Below are positions 24,634-33,789 of a stretch of 64,000 nucleotides of DNA, in pieces. This DNA comes from Variovorax sp. JS1663 (GTDB lineage: Bacteria; Pseudomonadota; Gammaproteobacteria; Burkholderiales; Burkholderiaceae_C), in NCBI RefSeq assembly GCF_002157355.1, contig NZ_LYMK01000035.1, positions 1 through 64,000 of the forward strand, given 5' to 3'. How positions within the stretch are numbered: position 1 is the first letter of the stretch; each line of letters begins with the position of its first letter. The position numbers were made by a program, and so were the translations under genes. The notes beneath the pieces are model-generated. The model ran no database searches, was not told the origin of the DNA, and saw only the letters and a list, made by a program, of their open reading frames with translations.

Positions 24634-26007
24634 ATGGACAAGATTCGAGACGTGCTGCGGTTCAGGGCGTGGCATTCATGGTTTTGGTTGGACCTCGGGC
24701 GCGCACTGCTCCTGGTTGCTGTCGCCTCGGGCCCGTACTTGCCGAGCCACGCGGCACCCTTCGCCTACGTGGCGAGATGGTTACACGATGACGTCGCGGT
24801 CATCGACACGGCCACGAACAAGGTCGTGGCCTACGTGCCGGTCGGGAAATCGCCGCATGGGGTGGTCGTCGCTCCCAATGGCGCCCATGCCTACATCGGC
24901 AACGTCAACAGCGACACCGTGTCCGTCATCTCCGGCGCGACCCACAAGGTGGTGGCGACCATCGAGGTGGGCGCTCAACCTGAAAGCATCGCGGTCACGC
25001 CGGATTCGGCGTTCGTCTACGTGGCGCTTTACGCGGGCCAGGGCAAGAACGACCTGGCCATCATCGACACGAAGACGAACCAGGTCGTTGGACACGTCGC
25101 CGCAACGGGGTGGGCTTCGGGCGTGGCCGTGTCGCACGATGGTGCCTATGTGTACCTCGTGTGCTTTCCCGAGAAGCTCTTCATGATCGAGACAAAAACC
25201 CACAAGATCGTCGCCACGGTGAAGCTCGGGAAAACGCCGCAAGGTGCCGTCGTCACCCCGGACGGCAAGCAGGTCTACGTCGCCAACTGGGACGATCACA
25301 CGGTCACCGTGATGAACACGTCAACGCACCAGGCAGCGACGATCAAGGTGGGCAACTTCCCCTGGATGCCCGCGGTGAGCCCTGACGGCAAGGTCGTCTA
25401 CGTGGGCAACGCTCTCGACAGCACCATGTCGATCATCGACACGGCCACCAACAAGGTCGTGAAAACATTCCCCGTGGGGAAGAAGCCGATCTCGGTCGCT
25501 TTCACGCCGAACGGGAAGTTCGCGTACGTGGTGAACCAGGACGCCGAGACGGTCGAAGCCGTGGACACCGCGAGTCACAAAGTCGTCGCCACGATTCCTG
25601 TACCTGGCTACAACGGGGCCTTCGGCCGCTTCATCATCCCGGGCAAGCCTTCTGTGGTGTCCACATTCGCCTTTGCAGCACCGTTGCAAGGGCTCCCGAG
25701 GGTCAACGTGGCCGCGGCGGGAGAGGCCATCGACGTACGCTTTTCACTGGGAGAAGATCTGGGGCTCGACGTCGTCGCGCCCGGCTATCCTCGATCCGAG
25801 CAGATTCCCTGTGTGAGCGCCATCCCCTTGAATGCGCACGACCTGCCTGCTTCGAGAGCACCCTCCAATACGCTCGCCTATGACACTGCATCGAAGGTCT
25901 ATTCTTACGTTTGGTTGACTGAGAGCACCTGGTCCAGGACGTGCCGTCACTTCACGATGGAGATGGTGGATGGCAGCAGGCACGAGGCTGTCTTTCAGTT
26001 CCGGTGA
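24634..26007 (+). CDS. YVTN-type beta-propeller repeat protein, secreted
   Basis: The 457-residue protein has an N-terminal hydrophobic segment (LGRALLLVAVASGPYLPSHA, likely a signal peptide ending at SHA-AP). It is followed by seven ~42-residue repeats of the type VxVIDTATNKVVAxVPVGKxPxGVAVxPDGxxxYVxN (residues ~45-335), which close a seven-bladed propeller. Residues ~340-457 form a separate beta-rich C-terminal domain with two spaced Cys (CVSAI, SRTCRHF) that could form a disulphide in the periplasm. The role of YVTN proteins is usually binding or surface display. The start follows a G-rich stretch; an in-frame GTG nine bases earlier is an alternative. It may share a transcript with the S41 gene 63 bp upstream. 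Confidence 0.85.
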   Translation: MDKIRDVLRFRAWHSWFWLDLGRALLLVAVASGPYLPSHAAPFAYVARWLHDDVAVIDTATNKVVAYVPVGKSPHGVVVAPNGAHAYIGNVNSDTVSVISGATHKVVATIEVGAQPESIAVTPDSAFVYVALYAGQGKNDLAIIDTKTNQVVGHVAATGWASGVAVSHDGAYVYLVCFPEKLFMIETKTHKIVATVKLGKTPQGAVVTPDGKQVYVANWDDHTVTVMNTSTHQAATIKVGNFPWMPAVSPDGKVVYVGNALDSTMSIIDTATNKVVKTFPVGKKPISVAFTPNGKFAYVVNQDAETVEAVDTASHKVVATIPVPGYNGAFGRFIIPGKPSVVSTFAFAAPLQGLPRVNVAAAGEAIDVRFSLGEDLGLDVVAPGYPRSEQIPCVSAIPLNAHDLPASRAPSNTLAYDTASKVYSYVWLTESTWSRTCRHFTMEMVDGSRHEAVFQFR

Positions 26008-26073
26008 TGGCGAGCCGAACGGGGTCTGAAGGTGGGGGGGGCTGCTGCAGCAGAGCCAGCGACGCCGCGTTTT

Positions 26074-26505
26074 TCAGGTGTGCCGAAGTTCGATTTGAAT
26101 CGAGACGCGTGGCAAGGACAGCTCCGTCGCCGTGCAGCTGTTGCTCACCACCGCGCGTTCCACATGAAGCAAGCCTGCATCGAGCTGCCATGCCCACCGG
26201 GCCGTATGGGCGGACTTGACATAGCCGATCCGTTTCCAGAACGTGACCAGCCCGAAAGCGCGACCACAGCGCAGCCATACGGAGATGGCCTCGGCGTCAT
26301 AAGGTTGCTGTGCCCCAATTCGGAGTTCCACGGCCGCACCCACGTGGCAATGGCGCCGAATGACTCGAGCGTGGTCCTCATCAGCTGTTCCAGCCAGCAA
26401 GATCCAAACGGTTTGCGGCGTTCCCCACGTCCTCGCCAAAGGCGAAGCGAGATGTCCCCCACCCCTGGATTCCGAGCGCCGGAACGCATCATTGTTGCGC
26501 TCCAA
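26074..26505 (-). CDS. HIRAN-domain protein, small orphan
   Basis: On the minus strand a ~140-residue frame carries TPQTVWILLAGT near its start, then VGAAVELRIGAQQPYDAEAI, ISVWLRCG and WKRIGYV. These are the conserved elements of the HIRAN domain (the small barrel also found at the N-terminus of HLTF/Rad5), which binds DNA 3' ends. No helicase or nuclease domain follows. I start it at the TTG at 26505, with GAGGAG five bases upstream, because there is no early ATG; an in-frame TTG at 26529 is also possible. It occupies most of the gap between the propeller and glgC genes. Recognition is by eye and the start is uncertain. Confidence 0.55.
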   Translation of the reverse strand: MERNNDAFRRSESRGGGHLASPLARTWGTPQTVWILLAGTADEDHARVIRRHCHVGAAVELRIGAQQPYDAEAISVWLRCGRAFGLVTFWKRIGYVKSAHTARWAWQLDAGLLHVERAVVSNSCTATELSLPRVSIQIELRHT

Positions 26506-26723
26506 TCTCGCCTCCTCCCGTTGCTGCAATGCAGCATATTTTATGCCGAATGTAGTACCTTGGGGCTAATTTTTGTCGGGTGCTGTGGCGGCGTCCCGCA
26601 GGCGGCCTGGCGGGTTCCCTGGGCCCGCCTCCGGGGCGGGTTATCCCGGGGGGCAGGAGGGCTGATGCAGCGCCGCAACGAATGCTAGGCTGCGACCGAC
26701 GGCACAAGCCGACGGAGGCAGAG

Positions 26724-28016
26724 ATGGAAAGCAACGCGCAACCAAATCTTCAGGCCCACCAGCTCGTTCGCCGCACCATTGCATTGGTGCTGGCTGGCGG
26801 GCGGGGCTCCCGCCTCAAGCAATTGACCGACCGCCGGGCCAAGCCGGCGGTCTATTTCGGCGGCAAGTTCCGCATCATCGATTTCGCGCTTTCCAACTGC
26901 CTCAATTCGGGCATCCGGCGGATGGCGGTGGTCACCCAGTACAAGTCGCACTCGCTGATGCGCCACCTGCAGCGCGGCTGGAGCTTCCTGCGTGCCGAGC
27001 TCAACGAGATGGTGGACGTGCTGCCGGCCCAGCAGCGCGTGGGCGAGGAGCATTGGTACCGCGGCACGGCCGACGCGGTCTACCAGAACCTGGACATCAT
27101 CCAGACCCGTTCGACGCCGCACGACTACGTGGTCGTGCTGGCCGGCGACCACGTCTACAAGATGGACTATTCGATCATGCTGAGCGACCACGTGGCGCAT
27201 GGGCGGGGCTGCACGGTCGGCTGCATCGAGGTGCCTCGGATGGAAGCCGTCGCCTTCGGCGTGATGGCGGTGGATGGCGAACGCGGGATCACCGCCTTCC
27301 TGGAGAAGCCGGCCGACCCGCCGGCCATGCCGGGCAAGCCCGATGTCGCGCTGGCCAGCATGGGCATCTACATCTTCGACTCCGAGTACCTGTACACGCT
27401 GCTGGAGGAAGACAGCGCGGACCCGGACTCCAGCCACGACTTCGGCAAGGACATCATCCCGCGGACGGTCGCCCAGGGGCGGGCCGTGGCGCACCCCTTC
27501 GGCATGTCCTGCGTGACCCGGGCGCGCCATGGCGCCGACGTCCAGGCCTATTGGCGTGACGTCGGCACGATTGATGCATTCTGGGCTGCGAACCTCGATC
27601 TGGCCTCGATCACCCCCGAACTCGACATCTATGACACCGACTGGCCCATCTGGACTTACCAGCGGCAGCTGCCGCCAGCCAAGTTCGTGCTCGACCGCGA
27701 CGGAAAGCACGGCATGACGGTCAACACCATCGTCTCGGGCGGCTGCATCGTGTCCGGTTCGCACGTCAAGGATTCGGTGCTGTTCTCCGGCGTGCGGGTG
27801 CATTCCTTCTGCAGGATCGAGGAGGCGGTGCTGCTGCCGGACGTGGAGGTAGGCCGCGGCGCGCGGCTTCGCAAGGTGGTGATCGACCGCGCATGCGTGA
27901 TTCCCGATGACATGGTCGTCGGCGAGGATCCGGCGGCCGACGCGGCGCGCTTCGAGCGCACCGAGGGCGGCGTGGTGCTGATCACGCGCGAGATGCTGAA
28001 GCGGCTGGCGCCCTAG
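26724..28016 (+). CDS. glgC: Glucose-1-phosphate adenylyltransferase
   Basis: The 430-residue enzyme makes ADP-glucose from glucose 1-phosphate and ATP, the first committed step of glycogen synthesis. Visible motifs are the nucleotide loop LVLAGGRGSRLKQLTDRRAKPAVYFGGKFRIIDFALSN-type stretch (residues ~22-55), the GTADAVYQN site, VVVLAGDHVYKMDY with the metal-binding Asp, and the C-terminal left-handed beta-helix (residues ~300-400, ending in VVIDRACVIPDDMVVG). The start ATG at 26724 has GGAGG eight bases upstream; an upstream extension is ruled out as it translates the leader. It is first in a glgC-glgA-glgP operon, 7 bp before glgA. Confidence 0.97.
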   Translation: MESNAQPNLQAHQLVRRTIALVLAGGRGSRLKQLTDRRAKPAVYFGGKFRIIDFALSNCLNSGIRRMAVVTQYKSHSLMRHLQRGWSFLRAELNEMVDVLPAQQRVGEEHWYRGTADAVYQNLDIIQTRSTPHDYVVVLAGDHVYKMDYSIMLSDHVAHGRGCTVGCIEVPRMEAVAFGVMAVDGERGITAFLEKPADPPAMPGKPDVALASMGIYIFDSEYLYTLLEEDSADPDSSHDFGKDIIPRTVAQGRAVAHPFGMSCVTRARHGADVQAYWRDVGTIDAFWAANLDLASITPELDIYDTDWPIWTYQRQLPPAKFVLDRDGKHGMTVNTIVSGGCIVSGSHVKDSVLFSGVRVHSFCRIEEAVLLPDVEVGRGARLRKVVIDRACVIPDDMVVGEDPAADAARFERTEGGVVLITREMLKRLAP

Positions 28017-28023
28017 GACAGGG

Positions 28024-29484
28024 ATGAAGATCCTCCAGGTCAGCGCCGAGCTGTTTCCCCTGCTCAAGACCGGTGGCCTGGCCGATGTTGCCGGCGCGCT
28101 GCCGCGGGCCCTGCTGGCCGCCGGGCAGGACGTGCGGGTGCTGCTGCCGGGATTCCCGGCGATCCGGGACGGCGTTGCCGACGCGGTCCAGGTGGCCGAA
28201 CTGGAGGCGCCCTGGGGCGAGCGCGCGCGCCTTCGCCTCGGGCGCATCGGCACCGAAGGCGGGCCGGACCTGCGGGCCTACTGGATCGACGCGCCGTGGC
28301 TCTACGACCGCCCGGGCAATCCGTACGAGGATGCGCAGCGGCAGCCTTATCAAGACAACCACCGGCGTTTCGCGCTGCTGGGCTTTGCGGCGGCGCGGAT
28401 TGCGCACGGCCTGGACCCGGGCTGGCAGCCCCAGGTGCTCCATGCGCACGACTGGCATGCCGCACTGGCGCCGGCCTACATGGCCTTCTCGCCGCGCCGC
28501 GGGCCGCAGCGCGTCGGCAGCGTCTTCACGGTCCACAACCTGGCCTACCAGGGGCTGTTCGCGCCCTGGCACTTCGCCGACCTCGGCCTGCCGGCCGCCG
28601 CCTGGGGCATCGATGGCCTGGAATACCACGGCCAGCTGTCCTTCATGAAGGGCGGCCTGGGCTTCGCCGACCGCATCACCACCGTCAGTCCGACCTACGC
28701 CCGCGAGATCCAGACGCCCGAGCAGGGCTGCGGGCTGGACGGCCTGTTGCGCCGCCGCGCGGGCGTGCTCAGCGGCATCCTCAACGGGGTCGACGACCAG
28801 GTCTGGAATCCGGCCACCGATGCGCTCCTGCCGCACCCCTTCGAGCCCGGGCAGTTGGCCGGCAAGATGCGTTGCAAGGCCGCGCTGCAGACGCAGCTCG
28901 GGCTCGCGCCGGAGGCCCTGGCGCCGCTCTTCGTGGTCGTGAGCCGGCTGACCGAGCAGAAGGGCCTGCACCTGGTGCTCGGCGGGCTCGACGCCCTGCT
29001 GGCACAGGGCGGCCAACTGGCCCTGCTCGGCAGCGGCGATGCCTGGCTGGAGCAGGCCTTCCGCGAGCGGGCCGCGGCCGCGCCGCGCTCGGTCAGCGTC
29101 ACGCTGGGCTACAACGAGCCGCTCGCGCACCGCCTCTTCGGCGCCGGCGACGTGACCCTGGTGCCCTCTCTGTTCGAGCCCTGCGGCCTGACGCAGATGT
29201 ACGGCCTCAAGTACGGCAGCCTGCCGCTGGTGCACCGCGTCGGCGGCCTGGCCGATACGGTCGTCGATGCCACACTGGAAGACATGGCCGACGGCCGTGC
29301 CACCGGCTTCTGCTTCGAGACCTTCGACGCCGAGGGCTTCGCTCGCGCGCTGCGCCGCGCCTTCGCCCTCTACCGCCGCCCGGCCGACTGGGACGCGGTG
29401 CGCGCCAGCGCGATGGGCCGGCCTGCCGACTGGCGCGGTGCGGCGGCCCGCTACCTGGACATCTATGCCCAGGCGCTGGCCTGA
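28024..29484 (+). CDS. glgA: Glycogen synthase (ADP-glucose type)
   Basis: The 486-residue GT5 enzyme begins MKILQVSAELFPLLKTGGLADVAGALPRAL, with the KTGGL motif that binds ADP-glucose. It contains the HAHDWHAAL segment (~residue 140) and the C-terminal Rossmann domain with SRLTEQKGLHLV (~305) and FEPCGLTQMYGLKYGSLPLVHRVGGLADTV (~380-410). It extends alpha-1,4-glucan chains in the cytoplasm. It follows glgC after 7 bp. No branching enzyme (glgB) or debranching enzyme (glgX) gene follows in this window. Confidence 0.97.
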   Translation: MKILQVSAELFPLLKTGGLADVAGALPRALLAAGQDVRVLLPGFPAIRDGVADAVQVAELEAPWGERARLRLGRIGTEGGPDLRAYWIDAPWLYDRPGNPYEDAQRQPYQDNHRRFALLGFAAARIAHGLDPGWQPQVLHAHDWHAALAPAYMAFSPRRGPQRVGSVFTVHNLAYQGLFAPWHFADLGLPAAAWGIDGLEYHGQLSFMKGGLGFADRITTVSPTYAREIQTPEQGCGLDGLLRRRAGVLSGILNGVDDQVWNPATDALLPHPFEPGQLAGKMRCKAALQTQLGLAPEALAPLFVVVSRLTEQKGLHLVLGGLDALLAQGGQLALLGSGDAWLEQAFRERAAAAPRSVSVTLGYNEPLAHRLFGAGDVTLVPSLFEPCGLTQMYGLKYGSLPLVHRVGGLADTVVDATLEDMADGRATGFCFETFDAEGFARALRRAFALYRRPADWDAVRASAMGRPADWRGAAARYLDIYAQALA

Positions 29485-29512
29485 AGAGTCAATAACCCAC
29501 CCCCCCGACATC

Positions 29513-31984
29513 ATGTCCCTCGACGATTTCTCGTACGACCATCCCGACCGCGATGTTGCTGCCTTCAAGCGCTCCGTCGCCAACAAGCTGATCTACGCGG
29601 TCGGCAAGGACCCCGTGGCCGCCAGCCCCGACGACTGGCTGCACGCGACCGCGATGGCGGTGCGCGACCAGCTCGTCGAGCGCTGGATGGCGACGACGCG
29701 CGCCCAGTACACCCAGAATCTCAAGCGCGTCTATTACCTGTCGATGGAGTTTTTGATCGGGCGAACCTTCACCAACGCCCTGCTCGCGCTGGAACTGCAG
29801 GACACCGTGAAGGAGGCGCTGGCGGACTTCGGCGTCGACATCCAGGCACTTGCCGAGCGCGAGCCCGACGCCGCACTCGGCAACGGCGGCCTCGGGCGGC
29901 TCGCGGCCTGCTTTCTCGACTCCATGGCCACGCTCGGCGTGCCGGGCATGGGCTACGGCATCCGCTACGAGTACGGCATGTTCAAGCAGCAGATCGTCGA
30001 CGGGCAGCAGGTCGAGGCACCCGACTACTGGCTTACGCGCGGCAATCCCTGGGAGTTCCAGCGCCCCGAGGTGACTTACCGCGTGCGCTTCGGCGGCCAT
30101 GTCCAGCGGCTGGACGGGAAGGGCGCGTCCCACGATGCGGCAAAGTGGGTCGACACGCACGACGTGCTGGCCATGGCCTACGACACGATCATCCCCGGCT
30201 ATGGCACGCAGGCCACCCACACGCTGCGCCTGTGGTCGGCGCGCGCCACCGAGGAGATCGACCTGTCGGCCTTCAACCGCGGCAACTACATGGCGGCGGT
30301 CGAGAGCAAGAACCACTCGGAGAACGTCTCGCGCGTGCTCTACCCGGACGATTCGACCGCCTCGGGGCGCGAACTTCGGCTGCACCAGGAGTACTTCTTC
30401 GTCAGCGCCAGCGTGCAGGACATGCTGCGCCGCCATCTGCGCAACCACAGCGGCTTCGATACGCTGTCCCGGCAGATCAGCATCCACCTCAACGACACGC
30501 ACCCTGTCCTGGCGATTCCCGAGCTGATGCGCCTGCTCATCGACGATCATGGGCTGGCGTGGGACACGGCATGGTCCCACACTCAGAAGGTGTTCAGCTA
30601 CACCAACCACACGCTGATGCACGAAGCGCTGGAGACCTGGCCCGTCGAGGTGCTGGGGCGGGTCCTGCCGCGCCACCTGCAGATCCTGTTCGAGATCAAC
30701 GCACGATTCCTGCACGTGGTGGCCCAAGCGCACAGCCATGACGTGGAGCTCATGCGGCGCATGTCGCTCATCGACGAGTCCGGCGAGCGGCGCGTGCGCA
30801 TGGCCTACGTGGCGGTGCTGGCCAGCCACTCGATCAACGGCGTTTCGGGCCTGCACTCGGAGCTCATGAAGCAGTCGATCTTTGCCGACTTCGCGCGCCT
30901 GTTCCCGGAGCGCTTCAACAACAAGACCAACGGCGTGACGCCGCGTCGCTGGCTGGCGCAGGCCAACCCGCCACTGGCGGCCCTGCTCGACACGCGCATC
31001 GGCCGCGGCTGGCGGCGCGACCTGTCGCAGCTCGAGGCGCTGAAGCCGATGGCGCAGCAGCCGGCCTTCGTGCGCTCGTTTCGCCATGCCAAGCGCGAGA
31101 ACAAGCTGCGTCTGGCCAACTGGATCGAGCAGAGCCTGGGCATCGTCGTCGACTCCGACGCCCTGTTCGACGTGCAGGTCAAGCGCATGCACGAGTACAA
31201 GCGGCAACTGCTGAACGTGCTGCACGTGATCACGCGCTACCAGCGGATCCTGCAAGCGCCGCAGGCCAATCACGTGCCGCGCGTGGTGGTGTTCGGGGGC
31301 AAGGCCGCGTCGGCCTACCGCATGGCCAAGCTCGTGGTGCGTCTCATCAACGACGTGGCGCAGGTGGTCAACAACGACGATCGGGTGGGTCCGTTGCTCA
31401 AGGTCGTCTTCGTGCCCAACTACAGCGTGAGCCTGGCCGAGATCATCATGCCGGCGGCCGACCTGTCCGAGCAGATCTCGACGGCCGGCACCGAGGCGTC
31501 CGGCACCGGCAACATGAAGTTCGCGCTCAACGGTGCGCTCACCATCGGCACGCTGGACGGCGCCAACGTCGAGATGCGCGAGAGCGTGGGCGAGGAGAAC
31601 ATCTTCATCTTCGGCAACACCACGCCGGAGGTGGCCGAGATACGCGCCAGCGGCTATGAGCCGCGCGCGATCTACGAATCCAACCCGCAGCTGCGCCGTG
31701 CGCTGGACGGCATTCGCGACGGCGTCTTCTCGGGAGCGGAGCCGACGCGCTACCAGGAGATCTACGACGCGCTCGTGAACTGGGGCGACCAGTACCTGCT
31801 GCTGGCCGACTACGCGAGCTATGTCGAGACGCAGGACAAGGTCGATGCCCTGTACCGGCATCCCGATGCCTGGACGCGCATGGCGATCCTGAACGTGGCC
31901 GGCATGGGCGGCTTCTCGTCGGACCGCACGATTGCGCAGTACGCGCACGAGATCTGGCACACGCGGCCGGTCAGGCTGGGCTAA
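29513..31984 (+). CDS. glgP: Glycogen/starch phosphorylase
   Basis: The 823-residue GT35 enzyme releases glucose 1-phosphate from glycogen and is usual in length. It contains ALGNGGLGRLAACFLDSMATLG (~residues 120-140), GIRYEYGMFKQ, VNNDDRVGPLLKVVFVPNYSVSLAE and the pyridoxal-phosphate site EASGTGNMKFALNGALTIGTLDGAN (~660-685). The start is the ATG at 29513 (MSLDDFSYDHPDRDV), 28 bp after the glgA stop. Synthesis and breakdown of glycogen are thus encoded together, so flux control is likely at the enzyme level rather than transcriptional. It converges with the AhpD-like gene. Confidence 0.97.
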   Translation: MSLDDFSYDHPDRDVAAFKRSVANKLIYAVGKDPVAASPDDWLHATAMAVRDQLVERWMATTRAQYTQNLKRVYYLSMEFLIGRTFTNALLALELQDTVKEALADFGVDIQALAEREPDAALGNGGLGRLAACFLDSMATLGVPGMGYGIRYEYGMFKQQIVDGQQVEAPDYWLTRGNPWEFQRPEVTYRVRFGGHVQRLDGKGASHDAAKWVDTHDVLAMAYDTIIPGYGTQATHTLRLWSARATEEIDLSAFNRGNYMAAVESKNHSENVSRVLYPDDSTASGRELRLHQEYFFVSASVQDMLRRHLRNHSGFDTLSRQISIHLNDTHPVLAIPELMRLLIDDHGLAWDTAWSHTQKVFSYTNHTLMHEALETWPVEVLGRVLPRHLQILFEINARFLHVVAQAHSHDVELMRRMSLIDESGERRVRMAYVAVLASHSINGVSGLHSELMKQSIFADFARLFPERFNNKTNGVTPRRWLAQANPPLAALLDTRIGRGWRRDLSQLEALKPMAQQPAFVRSFRHAKRENKLRLANWIEQSLGIVVDSDALFDVQVKRMHEYKRQLLNVLHVITRYQRILQAPQANHVPRVVVFGGKAASAYRMAKLVVRLINDVAQVVNNDDRVGPLLKVVFVPNYSVSLAEIIMPAADLSEQISTAGTEASGTGNMKFALNGALTIGTLDGANVEMRESVGEENIFIFGNTTPEVAEIRASGYEPRAIYESNPQLRRALDGIRDGVFSGAEPTRYQEIYDALVNWGDQYLLLADYASYVETQDKVDALYRHPDAWTRMAILNVAGMGGFSSDRTIAQYAHEIWHTRPVRLG

Positions 31985-32024
31985 GGCCTGTTCGCCACGG
32001 CCCGGGCCACCCGGTCCCGCTGCA

Positions 32025-32504
32025 TCAGCTCAGGTTGGCCTTGTCCAGGCCCCAGGCCTTGTCGTACGCGCCAGGCACCGGCCTGAAGGCCACGTTCGCA
32101 CGGTTCCAGCCGTTGATGGACATGATGACGTAGGTCAGGTCGGACAGTTCTTTTTCCGACAACTGGGTGCGCACGCGCTCGTAGAGTTCGTCGGGCACGC
32201 CGGTGTCCGGCAGCTTGGTGAGTACCTCGGTCCAGGCGAGTGCCGCGCGCTCGCGCGGAGCGAAAAGCGGGGACTCGCGCCAGCCGGCGACGTGGTGCAC
32301 GCGCAGTTCTCGCTCGCCGTGGATCCTGGCTTCCTTCACATGCATGTCGATGCAGAACGCGCAGCCGTTCATCTGCGATGCACGCAGCACCACCAGGTCG
32401 ATGATCGACTGCTCAATTGCGCCGTGGGTCAGTTGTTGGGAGAACGCCAGGAACTTCTTGGTCAGTTCCGGGGATTGCTCCATGTAATTCAGACGTTGGG
32501 TCAT
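32025..32504 (-). CDS. Carboxymuconolactone decarboxylase/AhpD-family protein
   Basis: The 159-residue protein has the CMD/AhpD fold motif ASQMNGCAFCIDMHVKEAR (residues ~44-62), with the redox-active CxxC pair and downstream His. Such proteins act as alkylhydroperoxidase partners or thiol-disulphide enzymes. The ATG at 32504 has a strong AAGGAG upstream. A longer open frame exists but runs through the intergenic region. It stands on the same strand as, and 172 bp downstream of, the alpha/beta hydrolase gene. A role in oxidative stress is likely given the neighbouring Ohr and LysR genes, but this is inferred. Confidence 0.88.
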   Translation of the reverse strand: MTQRLNYMEQSPELTKKFLAFSQQLTHGAIEQSIIDLVVLRASQMNGCAFCIDMHVKEARIHGERELRVHHVAGWRESPLFAPRERAALAWTEVLTKLPDTGVPDELYERVRTQLSEKELSDLTYVIMSINGWNRANVAFRPVPGAYDKAWGLDKANLS

Positions 32505-32676
32505 GATCACTCCTTGGGGTTGAAGAGGTAAAGAGATGCCAGGTGTCGCCTGGCGACGGCGGTAGGCCGCGCGTTCAGGTGACTGAAGCGCGAAATGTTC
32601 CAGTCGTCCGGTCCATCTTCGATGGTGGTCTGGAGCAGCAGGTGAAGCATGGCGCGGCCCTTTGCGGTGGGTCTTC

Positions 32677-33648
32677 TCAGGCGCTGCTGCCCAGGAAGGC
32701 GAGCAGGTCCGCGTTGACCTTGTCCTGCATCGTCGCCGTGAGGCCGTGCGGGGCGCCGGGGTAGTAGATCTCCCTGGCGCCCTTGACGAGGCGCGCCGCC
32801 TTGCGCGCCGAATCGTGGACGGGGACGATCTGATCGTCCTCGCCATGCATGAAGAGCGTGGGCACGTCGATGCGCTTGAGGTCTTCGGTGAAGTCGGTCT
32901 CGGAGAAGGCCTTCACGCATTCGTAGGCGTTCTTCTGGCCGCTTTGCATGCTCCAGAGCCAGAACTGGTCGAGGGTGCCCTGCGACACCTTGGCGCCGGG
33001 GCGGTTGGCGCCGTAGAAGGGAATCGCCAGGTCCTTGTAGAACTGCGAGCGGTCGCCTGCCACGCCGGCGCGGATGCCGTCGAACACCTCCAGCGGCAGG
33101 CCTTCGGGATTGGCCGCCGACTTCAGCATCACCGGAGGCACTGCGCCGATGAGCACGGCCTTGGCGACGCGCTTCGTGCCGTGCCTGCCGATGTAGCGCG
33201 CGACCTCGCCCCCGCCCGTCGAATGGCCGACCATGGCGGCCTTCCTGAGGTCCAGCGCCTCGAACAGCTCGGCCAGGTCGTCCGCGTAACCGTTCATGTC
33301 GTTCTTCGACGAGGACTGCGTGGAGCGGCCATGGCCGCGGCGGTCGTGCGCGATGACCCGGAAGCCGTTGCGTGCCAGGAAGTGCATCTGGCCATCCCAT
33401 GCGTCCGCGTTGAGCGGCCAGCCGTGCGAGAAGGTCACCACGGGACCATCGCCCCAATCCTTGTAGTAGATCTGCGTGCCGTCCTTGGTGGTGATGGTGC
33501 TGCTGGTCATGCGCGCACTCCTGACCGGTTGGGGTGCACGCGCTGCGGTGGCTGCGCCGGCGTCGGCGAAGGTGGCCAGTGCGCCAGTGGCGATGGCCGC
33601 GCCACCGGCGATGAGGTTGCGGCGCGCCGGGTTGTGCGAATCGTTCAT
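32677..33648 (-). CDS. Tat-exported alpha/beta hydrolase (non-heme chloroperoxidase-like)
   Basis: The 323-residue enzyme starts MNDSHNPARRNLIAGGAAIATGAL, a twin-arginine signal (RRNLIAG), so it is probably folded in the cytoplasm and exported to the periplasm. The mature part is a classic alpha/beta hydrolase: oxyanion region FSHGWPLNADAW, nucleophile elbow GHSTGGGEVARY (Ser in the Gly-His-Ser-Thr-Gly motif, ~residue 145), acid HGEDDQIVP and catalytic His PHGLTATM. The closest named relatives are non-heme haloperoxidases/arylesterases (cofactor-free perhydrolases). It is followed downstream by the AhpD-like gene and faces upstream towards the LysR gene. Substrate is unknown. Confidence 0.87.
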   Translation of the reverse strand: MNDSHNPARRNLIAGGAAIATGALATFADAGAATAARAPQPVRSARMTSSTITTKDGTQIYYKDWGDGPVVTFSHGWPLNADAWDGQMHFLARNGFRVIAHDRRGHGRSTQSSSKNDMNGYADDLAELFEALDLRKAAMVGHSTGGGEVARYIGRHGTKRVAKAVLIGAVPPVMLKSAANPEGLPLEVFDGIRAGVAGDRSQFYKDLAIPFYGANRPGAKVSQGTLDQFWLWSMQSGQKNAYECVKAFSETDFTEDLKRIDVPTLFMHGEDDQIVPVHDSARKAARLVKGAREIYYPGAPHGLTATMQDKVNADLLAFLGSSA

Positions 33649-33789
33649 GAGAGTCGGACCTTGGGGTTGAAAAGAGACGGGGTCATCGTAGGTTTGCAGC
33701 CCCGGCGCCGGTAGGTCCGGCCAGGGACGCATGCTGTTGTTCGGGTGGCACCAATCGGCCGCTGCGCCTTGGCCCGTTGCTCGGCGGCC

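Noticed and set aside
26624..26640. CCCGCC/GGCGGG hairpin upstream of glgC as a terminator
   Set aside because: No T-run follows and the hairpin lies in GC-rich DNA; it could equally be chance.
29489..31960. An 823-codon minus-strand frame over glgP
   Set aside because: It mirrors the phosphorylase gene; the sense product has the complete PLP-site motif.
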